Assembly (NCBI GenBank): GCA_946800325.1 | Contig: OX326959.1 | Span: 50,350,784 to 50,414,783 of the forward strand | Reading direction: 5' to 3' | From: Luzula sylvatica | Lineage: Eukaryota; Streptophyta; Magnoliopsida; Poales; Juncaceae | DNA length: 64,000 bases | Shown: positions 11,936-23,785 of the stretch, piece by piece | Layout of the letters: every line of letters starts with the position of its first letter | Numbering within the stretch: the first letter of the stretch is position 1 | Notes under the pieces: generated by a model | Database searches by the model: none | What the model was told of the DNA's origin: nothing | The model's input: the letters and a program-made list of their open reading frames with translations, nothing else | Program-made: the position numbers and the translations under genes

Positions 11936-14347
11936 GAAGAATTATCAACTTCTTTATTGCCAACCTTTTATCATGCTCTTTATTATTTATTTGGATTTCT
12001 AATATTGGAACCGATTGATCGACCACGCTTCAGGCTTGTATCAAATTTATAATTATCCATGGATATTATACTACAAATATGAGCAATTTAGACTGGAAAG
12101 TTTTATCTATTAATCATTCTTGTATTGATAAATGAATCAAATCACCGATTTGCAATTTCGTGCAAATAATTAATTTATGAACTCCTAGTTCATGTTTACT
12201 TGTTCGAGGATCTGATATGATGATGCAATCCATATAATTTCTTATTTTTCCAGTTTTCATTCTCTCCCCCTGATTTAGGCACGAGTTGCTGATATTTTAA
12301 TTAATGTTTAATGAAGTTCTTCAGGACTTACATGATATCTTATATCTTCAAAATTTTCACTCAGTTTGATAATTTCTTAACACCATATTAGTTGTTTATG
12401 TAATTTTCTCCTTCAGAGATTTCATATTTGAAATATATATATTCGACTTTGTTACTTTCTTGAATGTAAACTTCTAGTTTATAAACACAATCTTAAACTT
12501 CTAGTTCGTATATATCATTTGAACTTCTGTTCAACTAAATAAATGTTCAAGATATACTATTATCAAGAATAAATTAACAATTTATATATCAAACACTTCT
12601 TTTAACTCGTCCATGTCTTATCACACATTTACTTTACATTAAAAAAATTCAGCGAATGCTTTATTGCTCCGGATCACTCATAACCACTTAATAAAAATTG
12701 GGGAGTACTTATGATAAATAGTTGGTCTTAATCGAGTCATGATCATGACATTCATATCCTAGGTCGTCTAAGCAAATAATTCAAATTATAAAATTGCTTT
12801 TTATATATTGAACTTCTAGTTCATAATAGCATGATTTCAATTTTATAATATAATTGCATGACATACAATTAAAATAAATATGTTTCTATTAACATAATGA
12901 CTCTTTTGGAGCAATATAGATAATTTCTTTTCTAGAGCAATCAAATAACGACTCTTCCAGAGTTACCAATCATAAGCATACGTCTCTTGTAATTTAATAA
13001 ACACATCTCTTTATTGATTAAATAAGTAATTCGACACAAAATAAGTTTGATCTTGATAGATAAGAAAATCATCTCTTATTCTTCTTGTTTTCCTCTTCAA
13101 GAGGTTCGATAAACAAAATAAGATCATATGTGGTGTACGACAGGTACAACTATTTCCAGCCACGTCATGAAGAATATATTTTGAGATTCTCCGTAATCAT
13201 TTTTCTGCGAGTCATTTTATTTATTATATGATTTTGTTATTGTGATCAATTTGTGTCGGCTATAATTTGGATTTCTGCATTCAAGACAATATTCACTTCT
13301 GGGAATGAAATAAAATCAATCAATCATCAATCTAATTTGTTTTTCAATAAAGAAGACATGATAAAATTAATTCAAATACTTCTTGAATTATGTTATTTCG
13401 ATTTGCTTTTTCATGAGCGAATTATCTAGAATATCTTCAATAATATTAAATTTTAGTCAATGTTTATGCATATGAAGCCTTTAATATTGAATAAATATAT
13501 TCTATATTTTATACTCTTGCAACTCCAGGTGCTTTCAATAACATTGTCAACATTATTAGATGCTCTTTGATTTTCAATAAGATGAAATTTTATATTGAAA
13601 CTCCAGGTTTTCATTAAGATGAAATTTCAAACTTTGTGTGCATTAATAAACTGGATTGCAACTACATGCACATATGTAAATAATAATAAATGTGTCAAAA
13701 ATAAATGCACGAAAATATAAACATACTAAAATAATATGCGAAAAGTGAATGTGTGAAAAATAAATGTACATAAAACAAACGTATGAATAATAAATATAAA
13801 TATACTCACAACTTATGTACATAATTTAAACGAATAACTTCGGGTGTGTTAATAAAATGAACATGCAACTTCTGGTTGCCGATTGTCCAATATTATATCA
13901 AAAAATAGTCCAAAAATTAAATAACAAATTTATATAACTTCTGGTTGTATAATAGTAATTTTAAGACTTGGCTTAATGATTTAATTATATGATTTTCAAA
14001 TGATAATCATTGGAGCAAATACAATGGGCAATTGTTAATCAAATATTACTCCCAATGACTAACATAATTGGAGCCAATTAATTATCCTGGTCGTTTCCAA
14101 GTTGCTTTTGAGAATAACCCACAGCCACATTAACTCAATGACCATAATTGTCTTCGATTTATAAGTTTCTTGGTCCATTGATTTATATCTTTTATTACAT
14201 GTGTTTACAATTAACGGTTCTTTAATATTTAATACTCATGTAAACATTACACTCCTTATTTATTTTCTTAAATACCTTGACATAAACCGAAATAGGAAGG
14301 CCATTTTAATACACTATTATAATTTATTAAACAGCATACACAATAAG

Positions 14348-14907
14348 CTATGTTACGATACTTCAAAAATGCAGAAGTATCGTGAGGATACGGGTATCCG
14401 ATACGGGTACGATACGGCTCAGATACGTATCGGATACGCCACGTGATGTATCCGATTATTTTAATATTTATTTTTTCGGATACGACGGGGATACGACAGG
14501 ATACGGCAGGATACGGCTGGGATACGTTTAGGATACGGATGAGATACTTCATTTAGGATACTCCGGCCCATTGTATATTTTGGCCCATAATATTTTTAAA
14601 TAAATTATATATGATATTTCTAGGATACTTCTAGGATACTTCTAAATTAGTTATAAGATACTTCTAGAATAAATTTATGATAATTTTATGATATTTATAT
14701 TGTTATGTTGATTTTAGTTATTGTCATGATATTTAATTAAAAAATATTATTAATTTATTATTTAATTTATTAACTATATACAATATAAATATATTAAAAT
14801 AATAACTATATAGCCGTATCCGTATCCGTGATTTTTTGAAAATTGCCGTATCGCCGTATCCGTATCGTATCGGATACGATACCCGTACCCGTATCCGTGC
14901 AACATAG
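14348..14907. mobile_element. Non-autonomous hAT-like element rich in ggatacg motifs
   Basis: 560 bp bounded by inverted ends (ctatgttacgatac at left, gtatccgtgcaacatag at right) and flanked by a perfect 8-bp duplication, acaataag, at 14340-14347 and 14908-14915. An 8-bp duplication is the hAT hallmark. The outer parts on both sides are packed with ggatacgg/ccgtatcc units, like subterminal transposase-binding repeats. The centre is AT-rich and encodes nothing. A diverged relative may lie in the intron of the Hsp70 gene at about 46020-46480. Confidence 0.85.
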
Positions 14908-14937
14908 ACAATAAGACATGAAGATTATGCTTATAAT

Positions 14938-15119
14938 CAAGGACGGAACTAGGGGGGCAAGTGGGGGCTCAAGCCCCCCCATGAAATTACGCACGCATGT
15001 ATATAGAGAAATTATATATGTTATTATAATTTATAGGTTAAAAATTGTATTGAATTACTCGTTCTCGGCCCCTCTATCATTCCGGCCTCTCCTATTATTC
15101 CGTCATGGTTCCGTCCCTG
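14938..15119. mobile_element. Short hAT-type MITE
   Basis: 182 bp with ends caaggacggaac and gttccgtccctg, near-perfect inverted copies of the CAGGGACGGAAC type common in hAT elements. Flanked by an 8-bp duplication, cttataat, at 14930-14937 and 15120-15127. It contains a gggggctcaagccccc palindrome just inside the left end. It has no coding capacity. Confidence 0.85.
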
Positions 15120-16292
15120 CTTATAATAATCTTTTTTCATATTAAAATTTAGTAAATCCGAACAAAAACGAATTTCATATAATGCATTAATACATTATAA
15201 ATCTCATTTTTGATGTGTAAATATAACTTCTGGCATATTCATTTTTTTCTCATAAATACGTAACTTAACTTCTGGTTTTTGAATATAACTTCGGGTATAT
15301 TTATATATATTCTTTAATTATATCAGCTTTTTTATTTAGAAAATGTTTAATAGCCCACTGTAAAACTGATCCAATTATTATACAAAAATACTTGAGTCAC
15401 AGAAGTAAACTACAAATTCACTCCGGAACAATTAAAATGTATATGAAATGCACCTGGGTCCCACATGGGTCCACATATATTCTTACCATCAATGATATTT
15501 CGGGGTTCATTCGGTAATTTGATTCGGTGTATGTAGTGTCGTCGATTATTATATTACCGTTTTGCATAATGTCAAAATAATCCAATTAATTATCTTAATG
15601 CTCTGACACAAATTGAATTGTATTTCTTGAATGAGAAAACTTATTAACTCACTACGCAATATATACATAAAATCATTGTTGGACAATCAATTCACTGTAT
15701 TGACACAGAAATATTGAAATGTCTTCTAAAAGAATGGGAGTGATAAAAAAATTATTTCCAAACAACTCAACGGTTAATTTTAAACCTAATAAATTTATTG
15801 TTATAACCATTATTTTAGTAGACCACTCAACAGTAAATTTGAAACCTAATAAGCGGAAATTAAAATTAATCTGCATCTTCGGGTGCAAAATGTACAGTAA
15901 AAAAATTATGTGTAATAAAAAAAAATACTATACAACTTCAGGTGTCTTAATAACAAAATAAATTTCGCAACTTCTGGTGCAGAAAAAAAAATTAGCCCGC
16001 GAACTTCTGGTTATAGAGAAAAATATATGGAGAATATCTAATTTCTGTTATGTAACTTCTGGTTACTTTTTAGTTTCCGAAAAATATGGTACCAATATCA
16101 CGTTAAACTAAAAACAGTACAATCAAGAAATAAAAAGAATAATTACTGTAAATTTATAAAGAGATTTAAAACAATATCAATCATATGTACCTTTCTTTGC
16201 GGATTAAGGAGAATGATTTATGAACGTCGCAATTTAAACGTTGATCTCTCGGTTGGTCAGAACTTGATGTTGATAACGTGTTATAAAATAAA

Positions 16293-17728
16293 GGGGAAAT
16301 TACTTGTATATCCTTACTTAACACTTGAATAACAAATTTATCCCTCTAAAATTTTTATTATCAAATTTATCCCTTCTAAATATAATTGGTATCAAATTTA
16401 CCCAAATAAAACTTACAAATATCAAATATATCCAATCTGTCAAACTTCTGTTAAGTTAACCATAATTTTAAATTGAAACCCGAATTAAATAATAAACATT
16501 AATTTAAATGACCATATTGCTCCTCTTAACTAGTGTTCAATTAAACCATCCATCCAACTGGAGACCTTCTCTCTCTCAAACCCAACAACAACAAAACCTG
16601 AAACGAGAAATGTTCGATCAAAAAATCTTGTTGAGTAAAAGAGAAACTCTCTCTTCTCCGCTCTCCACCTCCCACATCTCTAAGCCGCCTTGCTCAGCCA
16701 AGTTCCGCATTCACAGTGGTTGCAAGAACACCCCACCTGTACCAAATCGGAAAAAAACAAAATATTATAAAAAAAATCATAACAAGTCAAAATTTCCAAA
16801 TTTCATAACACACTCGTAATTAACCCTAATTAAGCTATAATTGATCTTCAATACATCTGAAATCAATCATAATTCAACGTAACCAATCCCAAATTAGCCC
16901 TAATTAAGATATAATCGACCTTAATAAGGCTAAAATGAATCTTAATTCAACATAACTGTTCACAAATTAACACTAATTATGCTTTAAGTAATCTTAGCCC
17001 ACCTGAAATTAACTTCGTATTCAATAAATAAAAATTTATAACTCACAAGACATTGGCAGAACTCTTTTTGGATGACCAATCACTTGTTGGACTAGTCTTA
17101 TCCTCTCTTCTTTGCTGATAGCTTGTTTTGGATGATCGTGCTGCACTCCTGTGTCATTGCCACAGACTCCAAGCCGCTTGCAGGCCAGAGGCTTGCATTA
17201 AGGCACGGTGACAAATGGTGGAGTATTCGGGTGATTGTGAAGCCTACCAACCGTAGATTGATATCAATTTTGGATCGCATGGTTGAGTAGTTCTTACATG
17301 CCTTATTTTCCTCTGTTTCGCGATCCAAAATATCTCAATCTCGTCAGCATTCTCATTCCGTCGTTGCTTCAACTGCTTGGTTGCTTAGCGTAGCCCCTTC
17401 TAAGACGCTCCAGGACTGACCGCTTGAGAGGCGATATGATATCTACTAGTTTAGTCTGTACCCATCATTTGCCTACAAGAGGTGAAGTTGCAAAATTCAT
17501 GGAGGCATGGATGTGGAAAAGGGCAAATCATGGCGAAGAAGATTGGGGTGAAAGGAAGATAAGGTATAATTGTCATTTCAAATATTTTTCGTTAAACATA
17601 ACAGCAAACGTTAATAATGGATAAATCTGATATATCTCAAGTTTTGAAGGATAAATTCGATATTTGTAGTTTTGGAGGGATAAATTTGTTATTTTAAATT
17701 TTAGGAGGGATATATAAGAAATTGCCCC
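16293..17728. mobile_element. Mutator-like element with long inverted ends, possible Pack-MULE
   Basis: 1,436 bp. The left end, ggggaaattacttgtatatcc, pairs with the right end, ggatatataagaaattgcccc, and similarity continues for about 150 bases with the phrase 'aaatttatccctc' recurring in both arms. A perfect 9-bp duplication, taaaataaa, flanks it at 16284-16292 and 17729-17737, which is diagnostic of Mutator-like elements. No transposase is seen. The interior (about 16510-17560) is richer in GC and looks gene-like (polypyrimidine leader-like tracts), as if host sequence had been captured, but I cannot name a source gene. Confidence 0.85.
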
Positions 17729-17794
17729 TAAAATAAAATACAAACAAAATGGAAAAAAACAAGAGAGAGAAAATTCTACTTAAAATGATCATCC

Positions 17795-18039
17795 TGTTAT
17801 GAATATAATAATATGAATGTCAAGCAACAAATCTTCTGAAGATGGAGACATTAATTATAGGATATTTGGTATATTTGATATTGTATTATTTCCTTGTATT
17901 CTAACGTTTTATATGGCAAGAGCTTTATTGGCCTGCACTCACCCTCTACTATATAAAGAGGTAGTGGATATTGTATTTTCCCAACCCATTCAATAAGAAT
18001 ATTGTCTCCTCAAATTTTTTATTTCTTTATTTTATAACA
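17795..18039 (+). mobile_element. Solo LTR, 245 bp
   Basis: Begins tgttatgaat and ends tttataaca (TG...CA termini with a short inverted repeat), flanked by a perfect 5-bp duplication, catcc, at 17790-17794 and 18040-18044. A TATA box (actatataaag) lies near 17949, consistent with the LTR promoter. No internal retrotransposon sequence or second LTR is adjacent. This is what unequal recombination between two LTRs leaves behind. Size and ends suit a small Copia or TRIM-type element. Confidence 0.85.
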
Positions 18040-18098
18040 CATCCAATATAATAATCACTATCCATCCTCTTTATATAATATAGTAGAGGATGTAAAAA

Positions 18099-18268
18099 GA
18101 GTAATGATACAAACCATACATTTCTTCCCACGAATTAACCACACCTGCCACGTGGCAGCCAGTGATTGGCTGCAGTTTTCCACAACTTTTGCTGCAGCCA
18201 ATCACTGGCTGTCACGTGGCAGGTGTGGTTAATTCGTGGGAAGAAAGGTGTGGTTTGTATCATTACTC
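18099..18268. mobile_element. Near-perfect fold-back MITE carrying ACGT palindromes
   Basis: 170 bp folding into one long hairpin: gagtaatgatacaaacca at the left mirrors tggtttgtatcattactc at the right, and pairing continues inward to a ~16-base loop at about 18177-18192. An 8-bp duplication, tgtaaaaa, flanks it (18091-18098 and 18269-18276), pointing to hAT. Each arm carries a cacgtgg G-box-like core. It ends about 270 bases before the start codon of the plastid sugar transporter gene. Confidence 0.88.
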
Positions 18269-18540
18269 TGTAAAAATTAGAATACAAAAAATTAATATTA
18301 TAATAATTATTTTAATATAATTATAATTATAATAACATTCATATTATTAAGTTATATTATTAAATTGTTTTTTTTTGTTGTAAAGAGTGGGAGTAAAGTA
18401 AAATTTCACTTTACCCAGACAATACCCAGACACAACAGTCGTAGCGTGGACATGAATGAACCAATTAACCAACATACGAACCAGAACAATAAGTCCAAAA
18501 CTACACAGAAGAAACCACCATAGCAGGGCCAGAAGGACTA

Positions 18541-21383
18541 ATGGCGAGCAAATCAGGTACCTGCACCTGGAGTACGAGAGCCGCATCATCAGTACTTCTG
18601 TATCACAACTCCTGCATTCACCGCTCGAGTAGTCTTCGCTTCCGCTCAGTGGAGAAGAAGAAGATGATGGAATCTTTGCATATTACCCAAGATTCGCCTC
18701 TTCTCCCCTCCTCCCGTCTCAGGGTATTGTACAAATTGCTTGCTGTTTGTTGGCCTACTTTTTTTTATGTGAAATTTGATTAATTTTGGTTGTTTTAGCT
18801 TCGTGGTCAATCTAGCCAAGGTAATTACTCCTCTGGGGATGTCACGGATATCGAGGTCGCCGAGGAAGTAGAGCAGGCAATCTCATGGTCTTCTATCTTT
18901 CTCCCGTAAGACAAATTTAGAACTTAATTGCAGTTTATTTTGAATTGGAAGAAGTTTGCATAGTAATTTCATTAGGAACACTGAAAAACTCATAAAAAAA
19001 GGCTGATTAGGCATGTACAGCACAAATTCATAATATTTGGTTCGAATTATACTGATAAATTGCCTAATTTGGCTACTTTTAATGCTATCAATTTGTTGGA
19101 TTGATATTTTTAGCTTCGTGTTTCCTGCTTTGGGTGGACTCCTCTTTGGCTATGACATCGGTGCGACATCAGGAGCTACTATTTCTTTACTGGTCAGTCC
19201 AAACTTAAACGAGAACTTTCTGAAATCATGTAAACATTTTTGTTTGGCAAAAATGAAAACCAATTCTCAAAACACGATATTAAATTTCAGTCTGCAGAGC
19301 TAAGCGGAACTTCTTGGTTCAACCTCTCAGCTGTGCAACAAGGTCTAGTGGTAATTATTCCTTCATTCCCACTTCTTTTTCTTTAATAAACCATAATCTA
19401 TATATATACATCTTAAGCTAAAATAACCTCTTCGATCTATTATTCAGTTTATATATATACTTCATTAAATTTAGGTAAGTGGGTCGCTCTATGGAGCTCT
19501 CGCCGGCTCACTTCTCGCTTACCCCATCGCAGATATCATCGGTACATCCACTATTTTTTCAAATTCTAAAAATACAAGGGCTATTCCATAAATTTAACCA
19601 AGATTACACTACATAACGTAGGAAGAAGAGTCGAACTAATAACCGCTTCTTTGCTATACATCACCGGAGCCCTCGTAACCGCCTCCGCTCCCAATCTCGC
19701 GATTCTAATTACGGGTCGACTCATATACGGACTCGGTATCGGCATGGCAATGCACGGTGCACCTTTATACATCGCAGAAACCTCACCGTCTAAAATACGC
19801 GGAACTTTAATCTCTCTCAAGGAGCTCTTCATCGTTCTAGGAATATTGGTATCCTTTTTTATCTGTCCATTATACCTTTTTATATGTTTGTTATATCATT
19901 ATATTTTTTATGCAGCTAGGATACCTAGTAGGCAGTATAGAGATAAACACAATTGGGGGGTGGAGGTACATGTACGGACTAAGTGCACCAATAGGGGTAA
20001 TAATGGGAATCGGGATGTTTATATTACCGTCTTCGCCGAGATGGTTACTTTTACGAGCGGTTCAAGGCAAGGTTCCAATGGAGGAATACAAAGAGAAGGC
20101 GATTCGTGCGTTGAGGAAATTGAGGGGTTTATCGAGCGGTGATAAGGTTGCGCAGAAGGAGGTGGAGGATACTTTGGTCTCGCTTAAGGGCGTTTATAGT
20201 GAAAATGAAGATGAGGGGAGTTTGATGGAGGTTTTTCAAGGACCTAGTTTGAAGGCTTTTGGTATTGGGGGCGGTTTGGTTCTCTTTCAGCAGGTTTTAG
20301 TTTTTGCAATTTTGTTCGATTTTTTGTTTTGTGTGTTTGGTTTAAGTGAATTGGATTTTTTTTGGTAGATAACTGGCCAGCCAAGTGTTTTGTACTATGC
20401 CGCCTCCATTCTTCAGGTAAAATAGACTATAAGTCTCATTATAAATGTAAATCCTAAACCCTAATACCGTTTCTTTTCTTGGTCTTTGTTGCAGAGTGCT
20501 GGATTTTCGGCTGCATCTGATGCTGCTAGGGTCTCGGTTGTGATTGGCTTATTCAAGGTATTAAAACCAAAATAAACCAATTGAAACGCATAAATATTTC
20601 CCAGTGGATTCAGAAAACCCAAAATTAAAAATTTGCATCGAAATTATATATTTATATGGCCGGTACAGTTACTGATGACAGGAGTAGCGGTTGCGAAGGT
20701 TGACAGTCTCGGAAGACGAGTTCTATTGCTTGGAGGCGTTACTGGAATCGTACGTACAAATTATATTTTCTCTTCTGTATATGTAAATTAAGAAGTATTA
20801 TCGCAATTGGGTCCCTCGTGAAAACTTATGTTTTTCATAATTTGTTTGATTCAGGTTTTCTCTTTGTTCCTTTTGGCTGCTTACTACAAGATTCTTTCGG
20901 GTTTTCCTCTTGTTGCTGTTGGTGCTTTACTCCTTTATGTTGGCTCCTATCAGGTTCTCTCTCTCTCTCTCTCTCTAGCTTTCTCTCTCTCTCTCTAAAT
21001 TAATGTGTATAAAAATGCTGTTATCTTTTGTAGGTGTCATTTGGGCCAATAAGTTGGTTAATGGTTTCAGAGATTTTCCCAATTCGTACAAGAGGGCGCG
21101 GAATGAGTCTAGCTGTGTTCACAAACTTTGGGTCGAATGCGATAGTGACCTTCGCATTTTCTCCTCTTTTGGTATGGATACGACTTCTCCAAAAAAAAAT
21201 TGAAGTTTTCGAACCTAGAAATAACATAGATCAAAAATATAATTGCAGGCAACATTGGGGCCAGCAAATATTTTCGTTCTTTTCGGCTTTATAGCATTGG
21301 TTTCTCTTGTTTTCATCTACTTCTATGTGCCTGAGACCAAAGGATTGAGTCTGGAGGAGATTGAATCAAAGATCCTGCAATGA
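18541..21383 (+). CDS. Plastid sugar/proton symporter, D-xylose-proton symporter-like 3 type, 13 exons
   Basis: Exons: 18541-18723, 18799-18905, 19114-19192, 19291-19350, 19475-19541, 19622-19848, 19916-20293, 20369-20416, 20495-20557, 20669-20749, 20855-20953, 21034-21171, 21249-21383. All join in phase to 554 residues. The first ~55 residues are Ser/Arg-rich without acidic residues, as in a chloroplast transit peptide. The rest is a twelve-helix major facilitator with FPALGGLLFGYDIGATSGA, GSLYGALAGSL, ADIIGRR, GRLIYGLGIG, PSSPRWLLLRAVQGK, LVLFQQITGQPSVLYYA, SEIFPIRTRGRG and the closing PETKGLSLEEIESKIL. These motifs match the sugar transporter family, closest to the chloroplast XYLP3 branch rather than the vacuolar VGT1 branch. 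It probably sits in the plastid inner envelope; substrate is not established. Intron 11 has a CT microsatellite. The first junction (agg|gtattg) is the least certain. Confidence 0.92.
20954..20998 (+). repeat. CT microsatellite in a transporter intron
   Basis: Two (TC)n runs separated by 'tagctt' just inside the donor of intron 11 of the sugar transporter gene. It also serves as a long pyrimidine tract ahead of the acceptor at 21033. Confidence 0.85.
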
Positions 21384-21814
21384 GAGGCGAGGCGATAAAA
21401 TAACCAAATTCTTTTTTTTGTTTTAAATGAATAATTATATTATCGCTTTCTTTATGTGTATTGAAATCGAACTTATTATCGACACTAAAGATGTAGAAAT
21501 TGTGGATATTTCATACAAAACTACTACTCATCATTTTAAATTTCAATTTGTTACTATTGTCTACTCAGCCAATCGATTGTGTCTCGAACATAAATATGAG
21601 AAATCTTGTGCCAAGTTGTAATTTTTGAAATTTGTTATTAATCGAAGATAAAATCATTCATTATAATTTGTTACACTTACAAGCAAAAATAGGAGCCAGC
21701 AATTTCACTTTCCCTTGAAGAATTTGATCGATATGTACATAAATTACTTTCCCCAACTATACAAAAGAGCTGCCAAAAAATACAAAATTACTGAATAATT
21801 GAATATTTGAGAGG
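21384..21814. other. Intergenic region between convergent genes
   Basis: About 430 bases between the transporter stop and the stop of the minus-strand J-protein gene; it must include both 3' untranslated regions. Nothing else is recognised. Confidence 0.6.
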
Positions 21815-23066
21815 CTATAATCCTAAATCCTTCTTTAATTGTGCGAGAGCAGATTCCACCTCATCGATGGTATCATTAACGTTGGACGTATCTTGTCGAT
21901 TCGGCTTCGGAGATGCGTAATTATCTTCTTCATTATAACTGTCTTTGACATTGAGCTCTTTCTCTAGAAACTCCACAAATTCCTCCCCAATTTCCTGACA
22001 ATTCACAATGGGCATAATAAATTAGAAACCGAATTGGGAACTTTAGTTTATCCTGATTGAAATTTCCATGGCAAAGGTAATAGAACCAGGGAACTCACTG
22101 CTAATTCCTCCCATAGGTTTTTAGGTTTCTCTTCTCTGTTCAAGTCTGCCTCCCAATTGCGAAACTCTTCTTGCAAATCTCTAAAGAAATCACCTGCAAT
22201 ATAGAAGCCAAGAATTCATTTTCTGATTTTGGTACTCGATTATTCATATCAATTATGAGACCGATCTCGATTATCATAAAAATTCCTCCAATCTCCAAAT
22301 TTTTTGGGCATAAAGTTTCATAATAAGAGAGAGATAGACTGGTACCAAGTCCATAAAAGGGTTCTTCGTCCATGTCTGATTTAGTTTTGGAGTATTTCGA
22401 AGAGTTCGAATTGTTGGAGGTGTAGTTGTATCGTGATTCAGAGTTCATCAAGGCATTGTATGCATGCTTGATGCGCATGAATCTTTCTTGAGCATTTCCC
22501 TATCAAACAAGAAGAAGAAAAGATAAAAGATGGAGCCAGTACTAATCATGGAATCCCCGAATTAGGTAGCACACTGGTGGATTTGTGTCAATTTGGTAAT
22601 TTCAACTTGAATTAGCGCACTATTTACAGTTCAGAAATTCAATGGGTACCGAAATTGGCATACCAATAGACTTGTCCATAGTGCCCAATTGATTTAGTTT
22701 ATTTTAGCTCAGAGACAGATGAAACCCTAGACTCTAAACGTAAAATTTAACATACAATCCTATAATTAGTACCTCCTTATTAACATCAGGATGATACTTG
22801 AGAGCAAGTTTTCTATAAGCCCTCTTAATCTCAGCTTGAGTGGCGGACGGAGACACGCCGAGCACCTCATACGGGGACTGGCTCGCCCTCACTTGCACTA
22901 CACATAACCTGGCCCTCCTCTTCACTTTGGATTGGAAGAGTAGTGGCGATCCGTACTGAGAATACGCAGAGAGGAACGAGAGAGATTTGGGAGAGAAAGG
23001 AAGGTGGAAGTGAGAGTGGATTGGAGAGACAGCGAGCTTATGCATAAGAACCGCACCAATCTCCAT
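21815..23066 (-). CDS. Plastid-targeted J-domain co-chaperone, four exons
   Basis: Minus-strand exons 23066-22773, 22499-22346, 22193-22099 and 21994-21815 join in phase to 240 residues. The ATG at 23066 is used; the frame upstream opens only with a GTG. Residues 1 to about 60 are Ser/His/Arg-rich with almost no acids and end [15 protein letters not shown], typical of a transit peptide. The J-domain runs from about residue 64 ([21 protein letters not shown]) through the HPD tripeptide at 92-94 to about 125, so it should stimulate an Hsp70 ATPase in the plastid stroma. A Ser/Asn-rich stretch and an acidic C-terminal part ([22 protein letters not shown], then a final [15 protein letters not shown] helix) follow. 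There is no Gly/Phe region or zinc finger, so it is a J-only type C protein. Its specific client is unknown. Confidence 0.88.
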
Positions 23067-23269
23067 GGCAGCAAGAAAGATTTGTTGGAGGAGGCCGGAG
23101 GAGACGCTTAGTATTAGTACGATACTCACAGATATTAAACGGGTCGGGTATTATCGAACCGAATGGTAACCGTATTTCGAAAGTATTAATATTCGAATAA
23201 AAATATTTGTATCCAAATCATATATTTAATACGGATACGAATATTTTTTCTTCAAATACGAGAACAATG

Positions 23270-23785
23270 AACGATTTTGTATGTGAATACGGATATGAAT
23301 ATGGATAATATCCATATTCAAATACAAGTACATATTTGAATACAAAATACATATATCAGATTCGAATTTGATATATTTTTATTTCCGAACACGGATACGA
23401 TAAACGATTTTGTGATATGAATATGGATAATATCCATATTCAAATACAAGTACATATTTGAATACAAATACATATATCAAATTCGGATTTGATATATTTT
23501 TATTTCCGAACACGGATACGATAAACGGTTTTGTGATATGAATATGGATAATATCCATATTAAAATACAAGTACATATTTGAATACAAAATACATATATC
23601 AGATTCGAATTTGATATATTTTTATTTCCGAACACGGATACGATAAACGATTTTGTGATATGAATATGGATAATATCCATATTCAAATACAAGTACATAT
23701 TTGAATACAAATACATATATCAAATTCGGATTTGATATATTTTTATTTCCGAACACGGATACGATAAACGGTTTTGTTTGTGATA
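23270..23785. repeat. Tandem repeat, ~121-122-bp unit in a two-copy higher-order pattern
   Basis: The phrase aacacggatacgataaacg recurs at about 23387, 23508, 23630 and 23751. Copies 1 and 3 share 'cagattcgaattt' while copies 2 and 4 share 'caaattcggattt', so a ~243-bp dimer has itself been duplicated almost without change. A diverged half copy lies at about 23270-23380. The array begins ~200 bases upstream of the J-protein start codon. The surrounding 23145-23985 DNA ends in cgattacaaccctat, resembling a hAT end, but no partner end or duplication was found. Confidence 0.88.

Larger units (their letters stand above)
11936..16283. repeat. AT-rich repeat-like DNA with a recurring AACTTCTGG-type motif
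   Basis: No gene is visible in this 4.3-kb stretch. A short motif, most often AACTTCTGGTT or AACTTCTAGTT with variants such as AACTTCGGGT, AACTTCAGGT and AACTCCAGGT, appears about twenty times, always on the plus strand and at irregular distances (near 12470, 12497, 12812, 13521, 13600, 13848, 13866, 13935, 15228, 15267, 15288, 15931, 15968, 16001 and 16050, among others). It looks like the non-coding interior of an old element. The right end reads gataacgtgttataaaataa, which could be an LTR border, but no primer-binding site or polyprotein was found. Two hAT-type elements lie inside (14348-14907 and 14938-15119). Confidence 0.5.

Noticed and set aside
11936..16283. Full-length Copia retrotransposon
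   Set aside because: No protease, integrase or reverse transcriptase frames, no primer-binding site and no pair of LTRs were found. Only one border-like phrase near 16274 supports it.
22734..23129. Longer J-protein N-terminus starting at 23129
   Set aside because: The codon is GTG. The first ATG is at 23066 and gives a convincing transit peptide.
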